This document shows, piece by piece, positions 1 through 8,004 of a stretch of 11,165 nucleotides of DNA (its first letter is position 1; the number at the start of each line of letters is the position of its first letter). Source of the DNA: Pseudomonadota bacterium (GTDB taxonomy: Bacteria > Pseudomonadota > Gammaproteobacteria > Acidiferrobacterales > Acidiferrobacteraceae); assembly GCA_021797365.1 (NCBI GenBank), contig JAJZZU010000055.1:1-11165 (forward strand), read 5' to 3'. The translations under genes were made by a program, and so were the position numbers. Under the pieces are notes generated by a model. That model had not been told where the DNA came from. It searched no databases and saw only the letters and a list, made by a program, of their open reading frames with translations.

Positions 1-2000
1 CCGAACGCCTCATACAAGACCCGACCTTGAGCCTGCCGGCGGGCGCAATACGCGGATGGGACCGCCGCAACCCATTCTATTTTCAGCTCCTGGAGTCGAT
101 CACCCGGTACTATGGCGTCGATATCGAGACCCCCTTCGAGGACCTCCCCAAAAAGGTCCGGCAGGTCATCCTGTATGGCAGTGGCGAGGAGTCGATCACC
201 TTCAGCTATGTGGACCGCGGACGGCGGCATCGACGCAAACACCCGTTCGAGGGCGTGATCCCCAACATGGAACGCCGCTATCGCGAGACGGAGTCGGCCA
301 GCGTACGGGACGAACTCGCGCGCTTTATCGGCAACCAGGTCTGCGAGGTCTGCGCCGGCAGCCGGCTGCGCGAGGAGGCGCGCAACGTATTCATCGACGC
401 GCGCGCCATCCATGAGGTCACGGGGCTATCCATTCACGAGGCCCATGGATTCTTTCAGCATCTGCTGCTCCCCGGCCAGCGCGGGGTGATCGCCGCCAAG
501 ATCATCCACGAGATCAGCGAGCGCCTCAAATTTCTCGTGAACGTGGGCCTCGATTACCTGACCCTCGCGCGTTCCGCGGAGACCCTGTCAGGCGGCGAGG
601 CACAGCGCATCCGGCTGGCATCGCAGATCGGCGCGGGACTGGTCGGCGTCATGTACGTCCTGGACGAGCCGTCCATCGGCCTGCACCAACGTGATAATGG
701 CCGCCTGCTCGCGACCCTGGAGACCCTGCGCGACATGGGCAACACCGTCATCGTCGTCGAACACGACGAGGAGGCGATCCTGGCCGCCGACCACGTCGTG
801 GATGTCGGCCCCGGCGCCGGGGTTCACGGCGGGCGGATCGTGGCCCAAGGGACTCCCGCGCAGATCATGGAAAACCCCGATTCCCTGACCGGGAAATACC
901 TAAAGGGTGTCGAGGAGATCCCGGTACCGCCGATGCGCCGCAGCGGGCAGGGCGAGATCGTGATCCGTGGGGCGCGCGGCAACAACCTGCGCGGCATCGA
1001 CGTAGGCATCCCGGTCGCGGCCCTGACCTGCGTGACCGGGGTCTCCGGGTCGGGCAAATCCACACTCATCAACGATACACTGTATGCCGCCGCCGCCAAC
1101 CATCTGAACAAAACGCGACTGGATGTCGCGGCGCACAGCAGCATCGATGGCCTGGAGGCCTTCGACAAGGTCGTCGACATCGATCAAAGCCCGATCGGGC
1201 GGACACCGCGCTCCAATCCGGCCACGTATACCGGCCTTTTTACCCCCCTGCGCGACCTCTTCGCCGCCACCGTCGAGGCCCGTGAGCGCGGATTCGGTCC
1301 AGGGCGGTTCTCATTCAATGTCCGCGGCGGACGCTGCGAGGCCTGCGAGGGCGACGGTCTCGTCAAGGTCGAGATGCACTTCCTGCCCGACATGTATGTG
1401 CCGTGCGATGTCTGCAAGGGCATGCGCTACAACCGCGAGACACTCGAGATCCGCTACAAGGGCCGGACCATCCACGAGATCCTGCAGATGACCGTAGAGG
1501 AGGCCCTGACCTTCTTTGAGGCCGTCCCGGCGATACGCCGCAAGCTCGAGACCCTGACCGACGTGGGGCTCGCCTACCTCACCCTCGGGCAGTCGGCAAC
1601 GACCCTGTCAGGCGGCGAGGCGCAACGCATCAAGCTTGCGCGCGAGCTCTCGAAACGTGACACCGGGCGGACGCTCTACATCCTCGACGAGCCGACCACG
1701 GGCCTCCATTTCCACGATATCCGCCAATTGATCGGCGTACTCCAGACATTGACGGAACGGGGCAACACCGTGGTCGTCATCGAGCACAATCTCGACGTCA
1801 TAAAGACTGCGGATTACCTCGTGGACCTCGGCCCGGAAGGCGGGAGCGGCGGCGGCCGCGTAGTCGCGAGCGGCACGCCCGAGGCAGTGGCCGCGCACCT
1901 CTCGTCGCACACCGGGCGCTACCTGCGGCAGGTCCTCGAGCGCCACGCACGTCCCTCCGCGGCCTCAGTCCAGGACCAAAAGCGGGTCGGCAAGCTGTAG
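1..2000 (+). CDS. uvrA: UvrA, excinuclease ABC subunit A (5'-truncated by window edge)
   Basis: This is the ATPase subunit of the UvrABC nucleotide excision repair complex, which finds damaged DNA and loads UvrB. The reading frame is open from base 3 and runs to a TAG at 1998-2000. About 665 residues are present, against about 940 in E. coli UvrA, so the first Walker A is outside the window. Visible landmarks are the first ABC signature LSGGEAQR (from 585), Walker B with DEPSIGLHQ (from about 654), the second Walker A GVSGSGKS (1038-1061), the zinc module with paired CxxC motifs (Cys codons at 1335, 1344, 1404 and 1413), the second LSGGEAQR (from 1605) and the second Walker B with DEPTTGLHF (from about 1677). 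The TTG at 27 is internal, because the frame continues upstream with typical UvrA residues. The last 36 bases overlap the 3' end of the opposing DUF62 gene. No terminator is visible after the stop. Confidence 0.97.
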   Translation, partial: ERLIQDPTLSLPAGAIRGWDRRNPFYFQLLESITRYYGVDIETPFEDLPKKVRQVILYGSGEESITFSYVDRGRRHRRKHPFEGVIPNMERRYRETESASVRDELARFIGNQVCEVCAGSRLREEARNVFIDARAIHEVTGLSIHEAHGFFQHLLLPGQRGVIAAKIIHEISERLKFLVNVGLDYLTLARSAETLSGGEAQRIRLASQIGAGLVGVMYVLDEPSIGLHQRDNGRLLATLETLRDMGNTVIVVEHDEEAILAADHVVDVGPGAGVHGGRIVAQGTPAQIMENPDSLTGKYLKGVEEIPVPPMRRSGQGEIVIRGARGNNLRGIDVGIPVAALTCVTGVSGSGKSTLINDTLYAAAANHLNKTRLDVAAHSSIDGLEAFDKVVDIDQSPIGRTPRSNPATYTGLFTPLRDLFAATVEARERGFGPGRFSFNVRGGRCEACEGDGLVKVEMHFLPDMYVPCDVCKGMRYNRETLEIRYKGRTIHEILQMTVEEALTFFEAVPAIRRKLETLTDVGLAYLTLGQSATTLSGGEAQRIKLARELSKRDTGRTLYILDEPTTGLHFHDIRQLIGVLQTLTERGNTVVVIEHNLDVIKTADYLVDLGPEGGSGGGRVVASGTPEAVAAHLSSHTGRYLRQVLERHARPSAASVQDQKRVGKL

Positions 2001-2678
2001 GCCCAGGATCGCGGCCGCCGAGCCCTCGCGGACGGCGATCTCGATCAGGCCGTTGGCGTTTTCGTAAAAAAATGGCTCCCCGGGCGCGCCCTCGGCAAAG
2101 AAACGTGCGCGCTTTAAGCGACGGCCTCCGGCCATGAGTGCGCGCAACCCCGGCCGCGCGCGCAGGCCGGTCACGGCATTCCCGTAGTGGTCGATGAACA
2201 GCACGCACGCCCAGTCGTCGGGCCAATCGGAAAACCGCGTCAAAGGCGCAGGACGGGCGCACGGGCGGGCACCGCGCGCCAGGGCCGCGGCCGCCGGCGC
2301 GAACACATCGCGTCCATGAAAGGTGGGCGCGGCTTCGGCCGGTATGGTCAGGGCCTCGCAGGACTCCACCCCGTCGCGCCGCGCCACCATCTCGAAAAGA
2401 CCATTGTCAGGACCGACGTAGATGCGTCCACCGGCGCGCAAGACAAGGGCATGGCGCGCACCACCCACACCCGGATCGACGACCGCCATGATCACCGCGC
2501 CCGCCGGGACATCGCGGCAATAGGCGTAGAGGAGGTAGGCGCTGGCCTGGATGGCGAAATTGGGCAGATCATGAAAGAGATCGATGACCGGAACCCCAGG
2601 CGCGCCTTCTGCAAGCCGCAGGCGCACCTGACCCACATAAGGGTCGGCCGCCCCGAAATCGGTGAGCAACACGATCAT
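1965..2678 (-). CDS. SAM hydroxide adenosyltransferase (DUF62 / SAM hydrolase family)
   Basis: The 237-residue protein belongs to the family that includes SAM-dependent chlorinase/fluorinase. Ordinary bacterial and archaeal members split S-adenosylmethionine with water-derived hydroxide into adenosine and methionine. Family motifs are in order: [13 protein letters not shown] near the start (residues 4-16), VVDPGVG (66-72), PDNGLF (90-95), FHGRDVFAP (120-128), a DHYGNAVT segment, and [10 protein letters not shown] near the C terminus. The Asp-Arg-His set typical of the hydroxide-using enzymes appears as D68, R75 and H121, so hydrolysis rather than halogenation is the likely activity. The physiological role is not settled for the family. 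The ATG at 2678 has no strong Shine-Dalgarno. It lies 50 nt after the GT2 gene and may share its transcript. Its 3' end overlaps the end of uvrA by 36 bp. The protein is slightly short for the family but appears complete. Confidence 0.9.
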   Translation of the reverse strand: MIVLLTDFGAADPYVGQVRLRLAEGAPGVPVIDLFHDLPNFAIQASAYLLYAYCRDVPAGAVIMAVVDPGVGGARHALVLRAGGRIYVGPDNGLFEMVARRDGVESCEALTIPAEAAPTFHGRDVFAPAAAALARGARPCARPAPLTRFSDWPDDWACVLFIDHYGNAVTGLRARPGLRALMAGGRRLKRARFFAEGAPGEPFFYENANGLIEIAVREGSAAAILGLQLADPLLVLD

Positions 2679-2728
2679 CGCATGAGTCTAGCACCGTTGG
2701 CCCAAGGCCCATCCCGAATGGGCGATCG

Positions 2729-3490
2729 CTACAAGGTCAACACGCGCGGTGCGTCCACGCGCCGATCGGTGATGGTCGTCGGCAATTCCTGATGATAGGC
2801 CTGCGAAGGCAGGGGCCCGCAACCCCCGAACCGGGCCATGACCTTAAGTTGCGCCAGTACGTCCTCCCCACAGTGGTCCGCTGGCAGATGGCGCCAGAAG
2901 GAAAACCCTCCGACCGCACGCAGGGCCGCGACATCATAGAGCGCGCATCCCCTATCCGGGCGACGCGATAACGCTGGTAACCGCTCACATTGCGCCCTAC
3001 ATGATAGAGATTGGCGGCATTATGGAGACGATGGCGGGCCCAGGCCGGCGACTGCGGGGTCACCGTCTCGGGGACTACCGGCCCCTGCCAGAACGCGATC
3101 TCCTGCTCATGGGGGCGCTCGTCGTCCCGAAAACTGAGCCCGATAACGCCGTACCCCACGAAGCCGCAGCCCTCGGCCTTCAGGGTGGCGCGCAACGGGG
3201 GCAGGGCGCCGGGCCCCAGAATCACATCATCGTCGAGGAACAGGTCTGGCGCACGCCTCTGCGAGCAGGAAGGCGCGCTGTTCCGCGAGACCGCGGCGCG
3301 GCAGATGGCGATGCCAGACAAGGCGGTGCCCCTGGGCCCCGAGGACCCGGGCCACGGCCTGCACCTTTGCGACCGACGCGTCGCCCTGATCGGATACCCC
3401 CACACGCAGCGGTACGCCCTGACCGAGCCGGCTCGCGAGCGTCACGGCGAGCGCGGCCGGCCGGTTGTCAGTTGGTATCAGGACGTCCAC
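2729..3490 (-). pseudogene. GT2-type glycosyltransferase, reading frame broken by two compensating indels
   Basis: This is a family 2-like glycosyltransferase of about 252 residues if repaired. Frame A runs from GTG 3490 through MDVLIPTDNRP (a GT2-type N-terminus) to about 3254. The sense then moves to a second frame carrying LFLDDDVILGPG, the expected metal-binding DDD motif, and HRLHNAANLYHVG. Near 2949-2952 it returns to frame A, giving ALYDVAALRAVGGFSFW, CGEDVLAQL and the end RRVDAPRVLTL, with TAG at 2729-2731. The first break fits one extra base around 3243-3258. The second fits one missing base in the four-C run at 2949-2952, since a fifth would read IGGCALYD. The GTG start overlaps the hldE stop by one base (TAGTG), so the gene belongs to the heptose operon and would transfer a sugar, probably to LPS core (inferred). 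Conserved motifs remain in every piece, so sequencing error or a very recent lesion is likelier than old decay. Confidence 0.8.
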
Positions 3491-4959
3491 TAGCCGGCCT
3501 GCGCGTCTCTGCGAATACGCGCTATGAGGCCGCTCGTCGAGCTATTGTCGATATATTCGAGGAGTCGGACCCGACCGCCCAATTTCTCGACCAAGGCCAC
3601 CTCCGGCAAGGTCTTGGCGACATAATCGCCGCCCTTCACGAACACATCCGGACGCACCATCTCTATGGGTCCGTGCGCGGTATCCCCGGCAAAGGCCAGG
3701 ACATGATCCACGCAACCGAGCGCCGCCACCACGGCGATGCGATCGGCAAGCGGATTGAGCGGTCGCCCGGCCCCCTTCAGGCGCCGGACCGAATCATCGT
3801 CATTCAGGCCGACGATCAGGACATCGCCCAAGGCCTTCGCACGCTCCAGGTAGGTGATGTGGCCGCGATGCAGGATATCGAAACAGCCGTTGGTAAAGAC
3901 GATGCGCCGCCCCGTCTGGCGCAGGCGCCCGGCCATCTCTCGGATCTGGGTGGGTGCGCGCAGAAACTTACCCTGGCCAGCGAGCTCGCGGCCCAACTCC
4001 TCCCGGCTGCAGGTCGCCGTGTCTTCGCGTGCCAGGATGACGTCGGCGGCGGCGGCCGCCAGGTCCATCGCCACGCACGTGTCGGCACCGGATGCGAGCG
4101 CGAGCGTAAGAGCGCTCACGAACGTATCGCCGGCCCCAGCGGCATGCGCGGCGGGCACGACACGGCCAGCGGTACGGTAGGGGCCGCCCGCCCCGAGCAG
4201 CAGGGCACCCTCGGCGTCGAGGGTCACCACCACCGATCGCGCGCCGGTGGCGTCGAGGAGACGGTCCTCATAACGCGCGATGAAGGCAGGGCGGTCATCC
4301 GGCGGTACACCGCCTACCCCCAAAAGCCGCAGGGCCTCCGCGAAGTTGGGCTTCGCCACAAGCGGCGCGAGATGGCGATAGCGCCCGGGGTCCTTGGCAT
4401 CGACGATCAATGCCAACCCCTGGCCCCGCAGACGCTTCAAGGCCTCGTGCACGACCGGGCCCATGAGACCCAGCCCGTAGTCAGACACGACCACGGCATC
4501 GCAGCCGGCCGCCGCGGCCGACAGCGCGGCGGCAAGCCGCGCGGCGAGCGTGGCGGCCACCGGTCCCACATCGCCCTCATCGAAACGCGCCACGAGCTGA
4601 TCGTCACACCGCAGTCGCTGCTTGACCACGGTCCGCCGGTTGCCATCAGCGACGACGCCAGTACAGTCCACGCCCTGACCCTCGATAAGCGCGCGCAGCC
4701 GCTGGCCATGGTCATCCGCGCCGACCCATGATACGAGGCGCGCGTGGGCGCCCAGGGCCGCGATGTTGGCGGCGACATTGGCAGCCCCCCCAGGGGCCTC
4801 CAGGACGGTCTGCAGTCCTACCACCGGGACCGGCGCCTCGCGACAGATGCCGGTCGCGCGACCCTTCAGGTAGCGATCCAGGATCGCCTCCCCAAAGACC
4901 AGCACACGTCTTTTTCCGAAGGACTGCAGGACACCCATGAGCGTCTGGACGTCAACCAT
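3490..4959 (-). CDS. hldE: Bifunctional heptose-7-phosphate kinase / heptose-1-phosphate adenylyltransferase
   Basis: The 489-residue cytoplasmic enzyme (E. coli HldE is 477) makes ADP-heptose for LPS core by phosphorylating D-glycero-manno-heptose 7-phosphate and then adenylylating the 1-phosphate. Residues 1 to about 330 form a PfkB/ribokinase-fold kinase, with GGAANVAANIAALG at 57-70 and GAGD at 275-278 (D278 the expected catalytic base). Residues from about 350 form the nucleotidyltransferase, with TNGCFDILHRGH at 356-367 containing HxGH. The motif usually written RISPEAPVPV reads GICREAPVPV here. The ATG at 4959 is chosen because GGAGG lies 6 nt upstream (4966-4970) and homology starts there; the open frame further upstream is a shadow of the GT9 gene. 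The start overlaps the GT9 stop by 8 nt, and the TAG stop overlaps the GTG of the next gene. Both domains look intact. Confidence 0.93.
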   Translation of the reverse strand: MVDVQTLMGVLQSFGKRRVLVFGEAILDRYLKGRATGICREAPVPVVGLQTVLEAPGGAANVAANIAALGAHARLVSWVGADDHGQRLRALIEGQGVDCTGVVADGNRRTVVKQRLRCDDQLVARFDEGDVGPVAATLAARLAAALSAAAAGCDAVVVSDYGLGLMGPVVHEALKRLRGQGLALIVDAKDPGRYRHLAPLVAKPNFAEALRLLGVGGVPPDDRPAFIARYEDRLLDATGARSVVVTLDAEGALLLGAGGPYRTAGRVVPAAHAAGAGDTFVSALTLALASGADTCVAMDLAAAAADVILAREDTATCSREELGRELAGQGKFLRAPTQIREMAGRLRQTGRRIVFTNGCFDILHRGHITYLERAKALGDVLIVGLNDDDSVRRLKGAGRPLNPLADRIAVVAALGCVDHVLAFAGDTAHGPIEMVRPDVFVKGGDYVAKTLPEVALVEKLGGRVRLLEYIDNSSTSGLIARIRRDAQAG

Positions 4960-6049
4960 CGGCCACCTCCCGGAGGGTCTCGCCCCACAACCCCAGCGCT
5001 TGCGCCACCACCTCCTCGGGCGGGATCGCCAAGCACTCGAGATCGTAAGGGCATGTGAATCGGTAGCAGGGGGCACAGGCGGTCGGCCGGCGAAGGAGGC
5101 GCGCCGGGGCCCGGCGGGGACCCCATTGCGATTCGCGATCGGTGCCCGAATACAGGATGACCATGGGACAGTCAACCGCATCGGCCAGATGCATCGGCCC
5201 TGAATCATTGGCGATAAGCAACCGGGCGCGCGCGAGCAACGCCGCGAGCACCGCGATATCCGTCTGTCCGCACAAAGAAACCGCCCCCGAGGCGCTCGCC
5301 ACCGCCGCGCCCCGGGCGATGTCCTTGGGGCCGCCCACCACGACGACCGTACGCCCCGCCTGGCGCAGGCCGGCGGCCACCGCCGCATAGCGCTCCACGG
5401 GATAGCGGCGCGCGCTACAGGTCGCGCCAGGGGCGATCACGACGAAATCCCCGCGTACGCCCCGCTCCTGCAACACTGTCTGCGCGCGGGCGTGCGCGGC
5501 CCGCGGCACCGAGATGCGCACGACGCTGACATCGGGCCCGACTACGGGGATGCCGACCTCACGCAGGATATGCAGGTTCCGATCCACCTGATGGGCGTCG
5601 TCGGCCGGCGGGCGTACCCAGTGCGTCAGCACCCCGCCGCCGAATTCGCGGGATTGACCGATGCGCACGGGGATGCCGGCCAGGTAGCAGGCATAGGCGG
5701 GTGGAAATGGGCTTTGCGAAAAACTTGTGAATATCAGCGCCGCATCGAACGACCGCCGGGCGAGTTCACGAACCAGCGCCTGTTCACGGCTCGGGTCGAA
5801 GGCCATGTCGCCATGGGCGTCCTGCCAGAGGGCGCGATGCACGAATACCTCGTCGATACCCGGCACCAGTCCGGCCACGGCCGCCCCGGCCGGCGAGGCC
5901 ATGAGCGTCACCCGCGCCTCCGGCCATGCCCGTCGCACCATGCGCACTGCCGGCGATAACATCAGGATGTCCCCGATGTTATCGAGACGCACCACCAAGA
6001 TCCGCGACACGCTTTTGAAGGCATCCATGCCCTGATCCCCTGCTGTCAT
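4952..6049 (-). CDS. Glycosyltransferase family 9, heptosyltransferase-like
   Basis: The 365-residue cytoplasmic-face enzyme resembles LPS heptosyltransferases (WaaC/WaaF/WaaQ type), which move heptose from ADP-heptose onto lipid A-core. The N-terminal domain opens with ILVVRLDNIGDILMLSPAVR (residues 17-36), where D27 matches the conserved Asp of the GT9 LGD/IGD motif. The C-terminal domain holds the nucleotide-sugar signature ANDSGPMHLADAV followed by SGTDRESQWGP. A cysteine cluster, C325-x2-C-x4-C-x5-C339, lies near the C terminus. Sequence alone does not say which heptose position it serves. The first ATG (6049) has no Shine-Dalgarno; an in-frame ATG at 6028 has a weak AGGGG-type sequence upstream and could be the true start, giving 358 residues. 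It is the first gene of the run with hldE and the GT2 gene, overlapping hldE by 8 nt. No clear promoter was found upstream. Confidence 0.88.
   Translation of the reverse strand: MTAGDQGMDAFKSVSRILVVRLDNIGDILMLSPAVRMVRRAWPEARVTLMASPAGAAVAGLVPGIDEVFVHRALWQDAHGDMAFDPSREQALVRELARRSFDAALIFTSFSQSPFPPAYACYLAGIPVRIGQSREFGGGVLTHWVRPPADDAHQVDRNLHILREVGIPVVGPDVSVVRISVPRAAHARAQTVLQERGVRGDFVVIAPGATCSARRYPVERYAAVAAGLRQAGRTVVVVGGPKDIARGAAVASASGAVSLCGQTDIAVLAALLARARLLIANDSGPMHLADAVDCPMVILYSGTDRESQWGPRRAPARLLRRPTACAPCYRFTCPYDLECLAIPPEEVVAQALGLWGETLREVADG
4963..4971 (-). promoter_or_regulatory. Shine-Dalgarno of hldE
   Basis: On the minus strand the sequence reads GGGAGGTGG, with the GGAGG core at 4966-4970 and 6 nt to the ATG at 4959. 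It lies inside the last codons of the GT9 gene. It fixes the hldE start at MVDVQ rather than at any of the upstream starts in the longer open frame. Confidence 0.75.
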
Positions 6050-6485
6050 CGGCGGCCATTACAGCGCTCGGCGTGGCGGCCGCCAATCGGCCGAAGGGAC
6101 GGGCCGCACACCTGCCGAGGGCGCAATCGCGGGGGGCGGTCGGTCGCCCTGCGGCCCTCGACCGCACCCCTCCCACGCCACCCGGCAGGCAGGTCCGCAA
6201 CAGGCGGCGCGAGCCATCGCGGTCATGAGGGCCTGGGCATGCCACGCTTGTCAAAGTCGGTCATGGTGAGCCCCGTCTGCTGTCGCCATGGCGGTTTGGC
6301 CACCCGTAGAAGAGTTTCGCGGCGTACGCTTATGCCCCTATGCGGCCGCGCCGAGCTTGGCCAGTTCCCGGTCTATCGGCCCCCCCAGCCGCGTGCTTGA
6401 GGGGCATCGCCCGCCCCCGGCGACACCGCTATTCATCCAGCGCTCGCCAGATCTTTGGTGTTTGCGCCCGCCCACAGTCAAGTGA
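6050..6485. other. Non-coding gap between the heptose operon and the rplQ terminator
   Basis: About 435 bases hold no gene I can support. Short open frames on both strands give low-complexity, Arg/Pro/Ala-rich translations with no recognisable family and no good ribosome binding site. The region should contain the promoter of the leftward GT9-hldE operon. A TTGACA sequence is present on the minus strand at 6254-6249, but nothing resembling TATAAT follows at 16-18 nt, so no promoter is called. A minus-strand ATG at about 6264 gives only 13 codons before TGA. GC-rich palindromes such as ggcggccgcc at 6075-6084 are unremarkable at this base composition. Confidence 0.55.
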
Positions 6486-6505
6486 GTGCGCCCTGCCGGG
6501 CGCAC
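6486..6505. repeat. Perfect inverted repeat next to the rplQ terminator
   Basis: The sequence gtgcgccc (6486-6493), loop tgcc, gggcgcac (6498-6505) forms an 8-bp GC-rich stem with a 4-nt loop. On the minus strand it comes directly after the U-tract of the rplQ terminator. It is not itself followed by a T-run on either strand, so it is not a second canonical terminator. It could protect the RNA 3' end of read-through transcripts or help block transcription from the other side. That role is inference. Confidence 0.5.
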
Positions 6506-6506
6506 C

Positions 6507-6539
6507 AAAAAAAACCGGCTGGCGCCATGCCAGCCGGTT
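6507..6539 (-). terminator. Intrinsic terminator of the alpha (rpsM-rplQ) operon
   Basis: On the minus strand the sequence is an 11-bp perfect stem, aaccggctggc, a 5-nt loop (atggc), and gccagccggtt, running into a T-tract of eight (6514-6507, with the last two pairs using stem bases). It begins 29 nt after the TAA of rplQ (6569). This is a textbook rho-independent terminator and marks the end of the ribosomal protein/RNA polymerase operon. Confidence 0.93.
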
Positions 6540-6568
6540 GCCTGTTCGTACAACGCCCTTTCCCAGTA

Positions 6569-6964
6569 TTAGGCGGCGGCCTCCGTCCCTTCGGCCTCGG
6601 TCTTCTCCGGCCGATCGACGAGCTGCACCACCGCCATAGGCGCGGTATCACCGGCCCGCAGACCCATCTTCAGTATGCGCAGATAGCCGCCCGCGCGATT
6701 TTGATACCGCACCCCGAGCTCATCGAACAGCTTCCCGACGATCTCGCGATCCCCCAAGCGCGCGAACGCCAGCCGCCGGTTCGCGACCGTCGCGTTCTTG
6801 CCCAAGGTAATGAGCGGTTCCGCGATGCGCCGCAGCTCTTTGGCCTTTGGCAAGGTCGTCACGATCTGCTCGTGCCGAAACAACGACACCGCCATATTCT
6901 TGAACAGCGCCTTGCGATGCGCGCTCGTTACGTTGAACTTCCGTCCGCTATTGCCGTGCCGCAT
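6569..6964 (-). CDS. rplQ: 50S ribosomal protein L17
   Basis: The 131-residue large-subunit protein (127 in E. coli) lies near the exit tunnel region of the 50S particle. The N-terminus [19 protein letters not shown] and the blocks [39 protein letters not shown] and [11 protein letters not shown] are typical of L17. The C-terminus ends in an acidic and Ala-rich tail ([12 protein letters not shown]), a part that varies in the family. The ATG at 6964 has GAGGA 7 nt upstream (6972-6976). The gap from the rpoA stop is 16 nt. It is the last gene of the alpha operon, followed by the intrinsic terminator at 6507-6539. Confidence 0.97.
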   Translation of the reverse strand: MRHGNSGRKFNVTSAHRKALFKNMAVSLFRHEQIVTTLPKAKELRRIAEPLITLGKNATVANRRLAFARLGDREIVGKLFDELGVRYQNRAGGYLRILKMGLRAGDTAPMAVVQLVDRPEKTEAEGTEAAA

Positions 6965-6980
6965 GGCTCAGTCCTCTCTC

Positions 6981-7985
6981 TTACCGGTCCAGACCCTCGC
7001 CCGGAACCTTGTTCCGAAGCGATGCCGGCGGCCAGTTCTCCAGCTTCATGTCCAGGGTGAGCTCGTGGGATGCCAGCACATCCTTGATCTCGGTCAGCGA
7101 CTTCTTGCCGAGATTCGGGGTCTTCAAGAGCTCCATTTCACTCTTCTGGACCAGGTCGCCGATGTAAAAAATATTCTCCGCCTTGAGGCAGTTCGCCGAT
7201 CGCACCGTGAGCTCCAGATCGTCGACCGGCCGCAGCAGAATGGGGTTCACGTCCGGCTCTTCCTCGATCCGGATCTCAGTCCCCTTGCTCTCCAGATCCA
7301 CGAACACCGCCATCTGATCGCGCAAGATGTTCGCCGCGCGCCGTACTGCGGCCTCCGGATCGATGGCGCCGTTGGTCTCGATGTCGAGCACCAACTTATC
7401 GAGGTCGGTGCGCTGCTCGACGCGTGCGTTTTCCACGGTATAGGCCACACGCCGAATCGGGCTGAACGAGGCGTCGATCTGCATGCCGCCAAGCGGGCGC
7501 TCCTCATTCAGGGCACGTGCCGGGACCGGCTCATAGCCTCGCCCCGCTACCACCGTGAGCTCCATTTTCAACGTCACCGCCTTCGTGAGCGTCGCAATCA
7601 CATGCGCCGGATTCACGATCTCCACGCTCTGGTCGGTGCGGACATCGGCCGCGGTCACGACACCCGGCCCGGTCTTGTCGATCGTCAGCCGCGCTTCGCC
7701 CCGCCCTTCCATACGCATGGCCAACCCCTTCAGATTCAGCAGGATATCGATGACGTCCTCCTGAACCCCCTCTATCGTCGAGTACTCGTGCAACACGCCT
7801 TCGATGCGCGCCTCGGTTACCGCGCAACCCGGCATGGACGACAGCAAGATGCGCCGCAGCGCACTCCCCAGGGTATGGCCAAAGCCGCGCTCCAGCGGCT
7901 CCAAGGTAATCCGCGCGTGCGTCGGACCGAGCGTCTGCACCCCAACATTGCGAGGTTTAAGAAATTCCGCTGCCGAACTCTGCAT
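6981..7985 (-). CDS. rpoA: DNA-directed RNA polymerase subunit alpha
   Basis: The 334-residue subunit dimerises to nucleate core RNA polymerase assembly (N-terminal domain, about 1-235) and contacts UP elements and activators through its C-terminal domain (about 250-325). Visible marks are [22 protein letters not shown] in the dimerisation region, with the acidic linker [20 protein letters not shown] between domains. The C-terminal block [10 protein letters not shown] has R262 corresponding to the DNA-contacting R265 of E. coli, and is followed by [19 protein letters not shown]. The high similarity of this domain to enterobacterial alpha supports a gammaproteobacterial host. The ATG at 7985 has GGAGG at 7994-7998, 8 nt upstream. 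Spacers are 19 nt from rpsD and 16 nt to rplQ. The protein appears full length (E. coli 329). Confidence 0.98.
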   Translation of the reverse strand: MQSSAAEFLKPRNVGVQTLGPTHARITLEPLERGFGHTLGSALRRILLSSMPGCAVTEARIEGVLHEYSTIEGVQEDVIDILLNLKGLAMRMEGRGEARLTIDKTGPGVVTAADVRTDQSVEIVNPAHVIATLTKAVTLKMELTVVAGRGYEPVPARALNEERPLGGMQIDASFSPIRRVAYTVENARVEQRTDLDKLVLDIETNGAIDPEAAVRRAANILRDQMAVFVDLESKGTEIRIEEEPDVNPILLRPVDDLELTVRSANCLKAENIFYIGDLVQKSEMELLKTPNLGKKSLTEIKDVLASHELTLDMKLENWPPASLRNKVPGEGLDR

Positions 7986-8004
7986 ATACTATCCCTCCGG
8001 CGAC

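Noticed and set aside
2066..2072. Run of seven A (T on the coding strand) within the DUF62 gene as a slippage or terminator signal
   Set aside because: It encodes the in-frame Phe-Phe-Tyr of a normal family segment, is not preceded by a clear stem, and does not set up a canonical -1 slippery heptamer in frame.
2729..3490. Programmed frameshifting as the explanation of the split GT2 gene
   Set aside because: Two shifts in opposite directions would be needed, and neither site has a recognised slippery sequence with a stimulatory structure. Indel errors or recent mutation are simpler.
3001..4731. A 576-codon open frame on the + strand, antisense to hldE and part of the GT2 gene
   Set aside because: The minus strand encodes recognisable HldE and GT2 motifs here. 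The antisense translation is Arg/Gly/His-rich with no family features, as expected from a GC-rich shadow frame.
4960..5388. Upstream extension of hldE to 632 codons
   Set aside because: The extra residues are a frame-shadow of the GT9 gene, and a strong Shine-Dalgarno fixes the start at 4959.
5979..6254. A possible small minus-strand gene of 91 codons upstream of the GT9 gene
   Set aside because: It has a TTG start, low-complexity Arg/Ala-rich product, no family resemblance and an overlap with the GT9 N-terminus.
6226..6254. TTGACA on the minus strand as the -35 box of the GT9-hldE operon promoter
   Set aside because: No acceptable -10 box is found at 16-18 nt; a single hexamer match is expected by chance.
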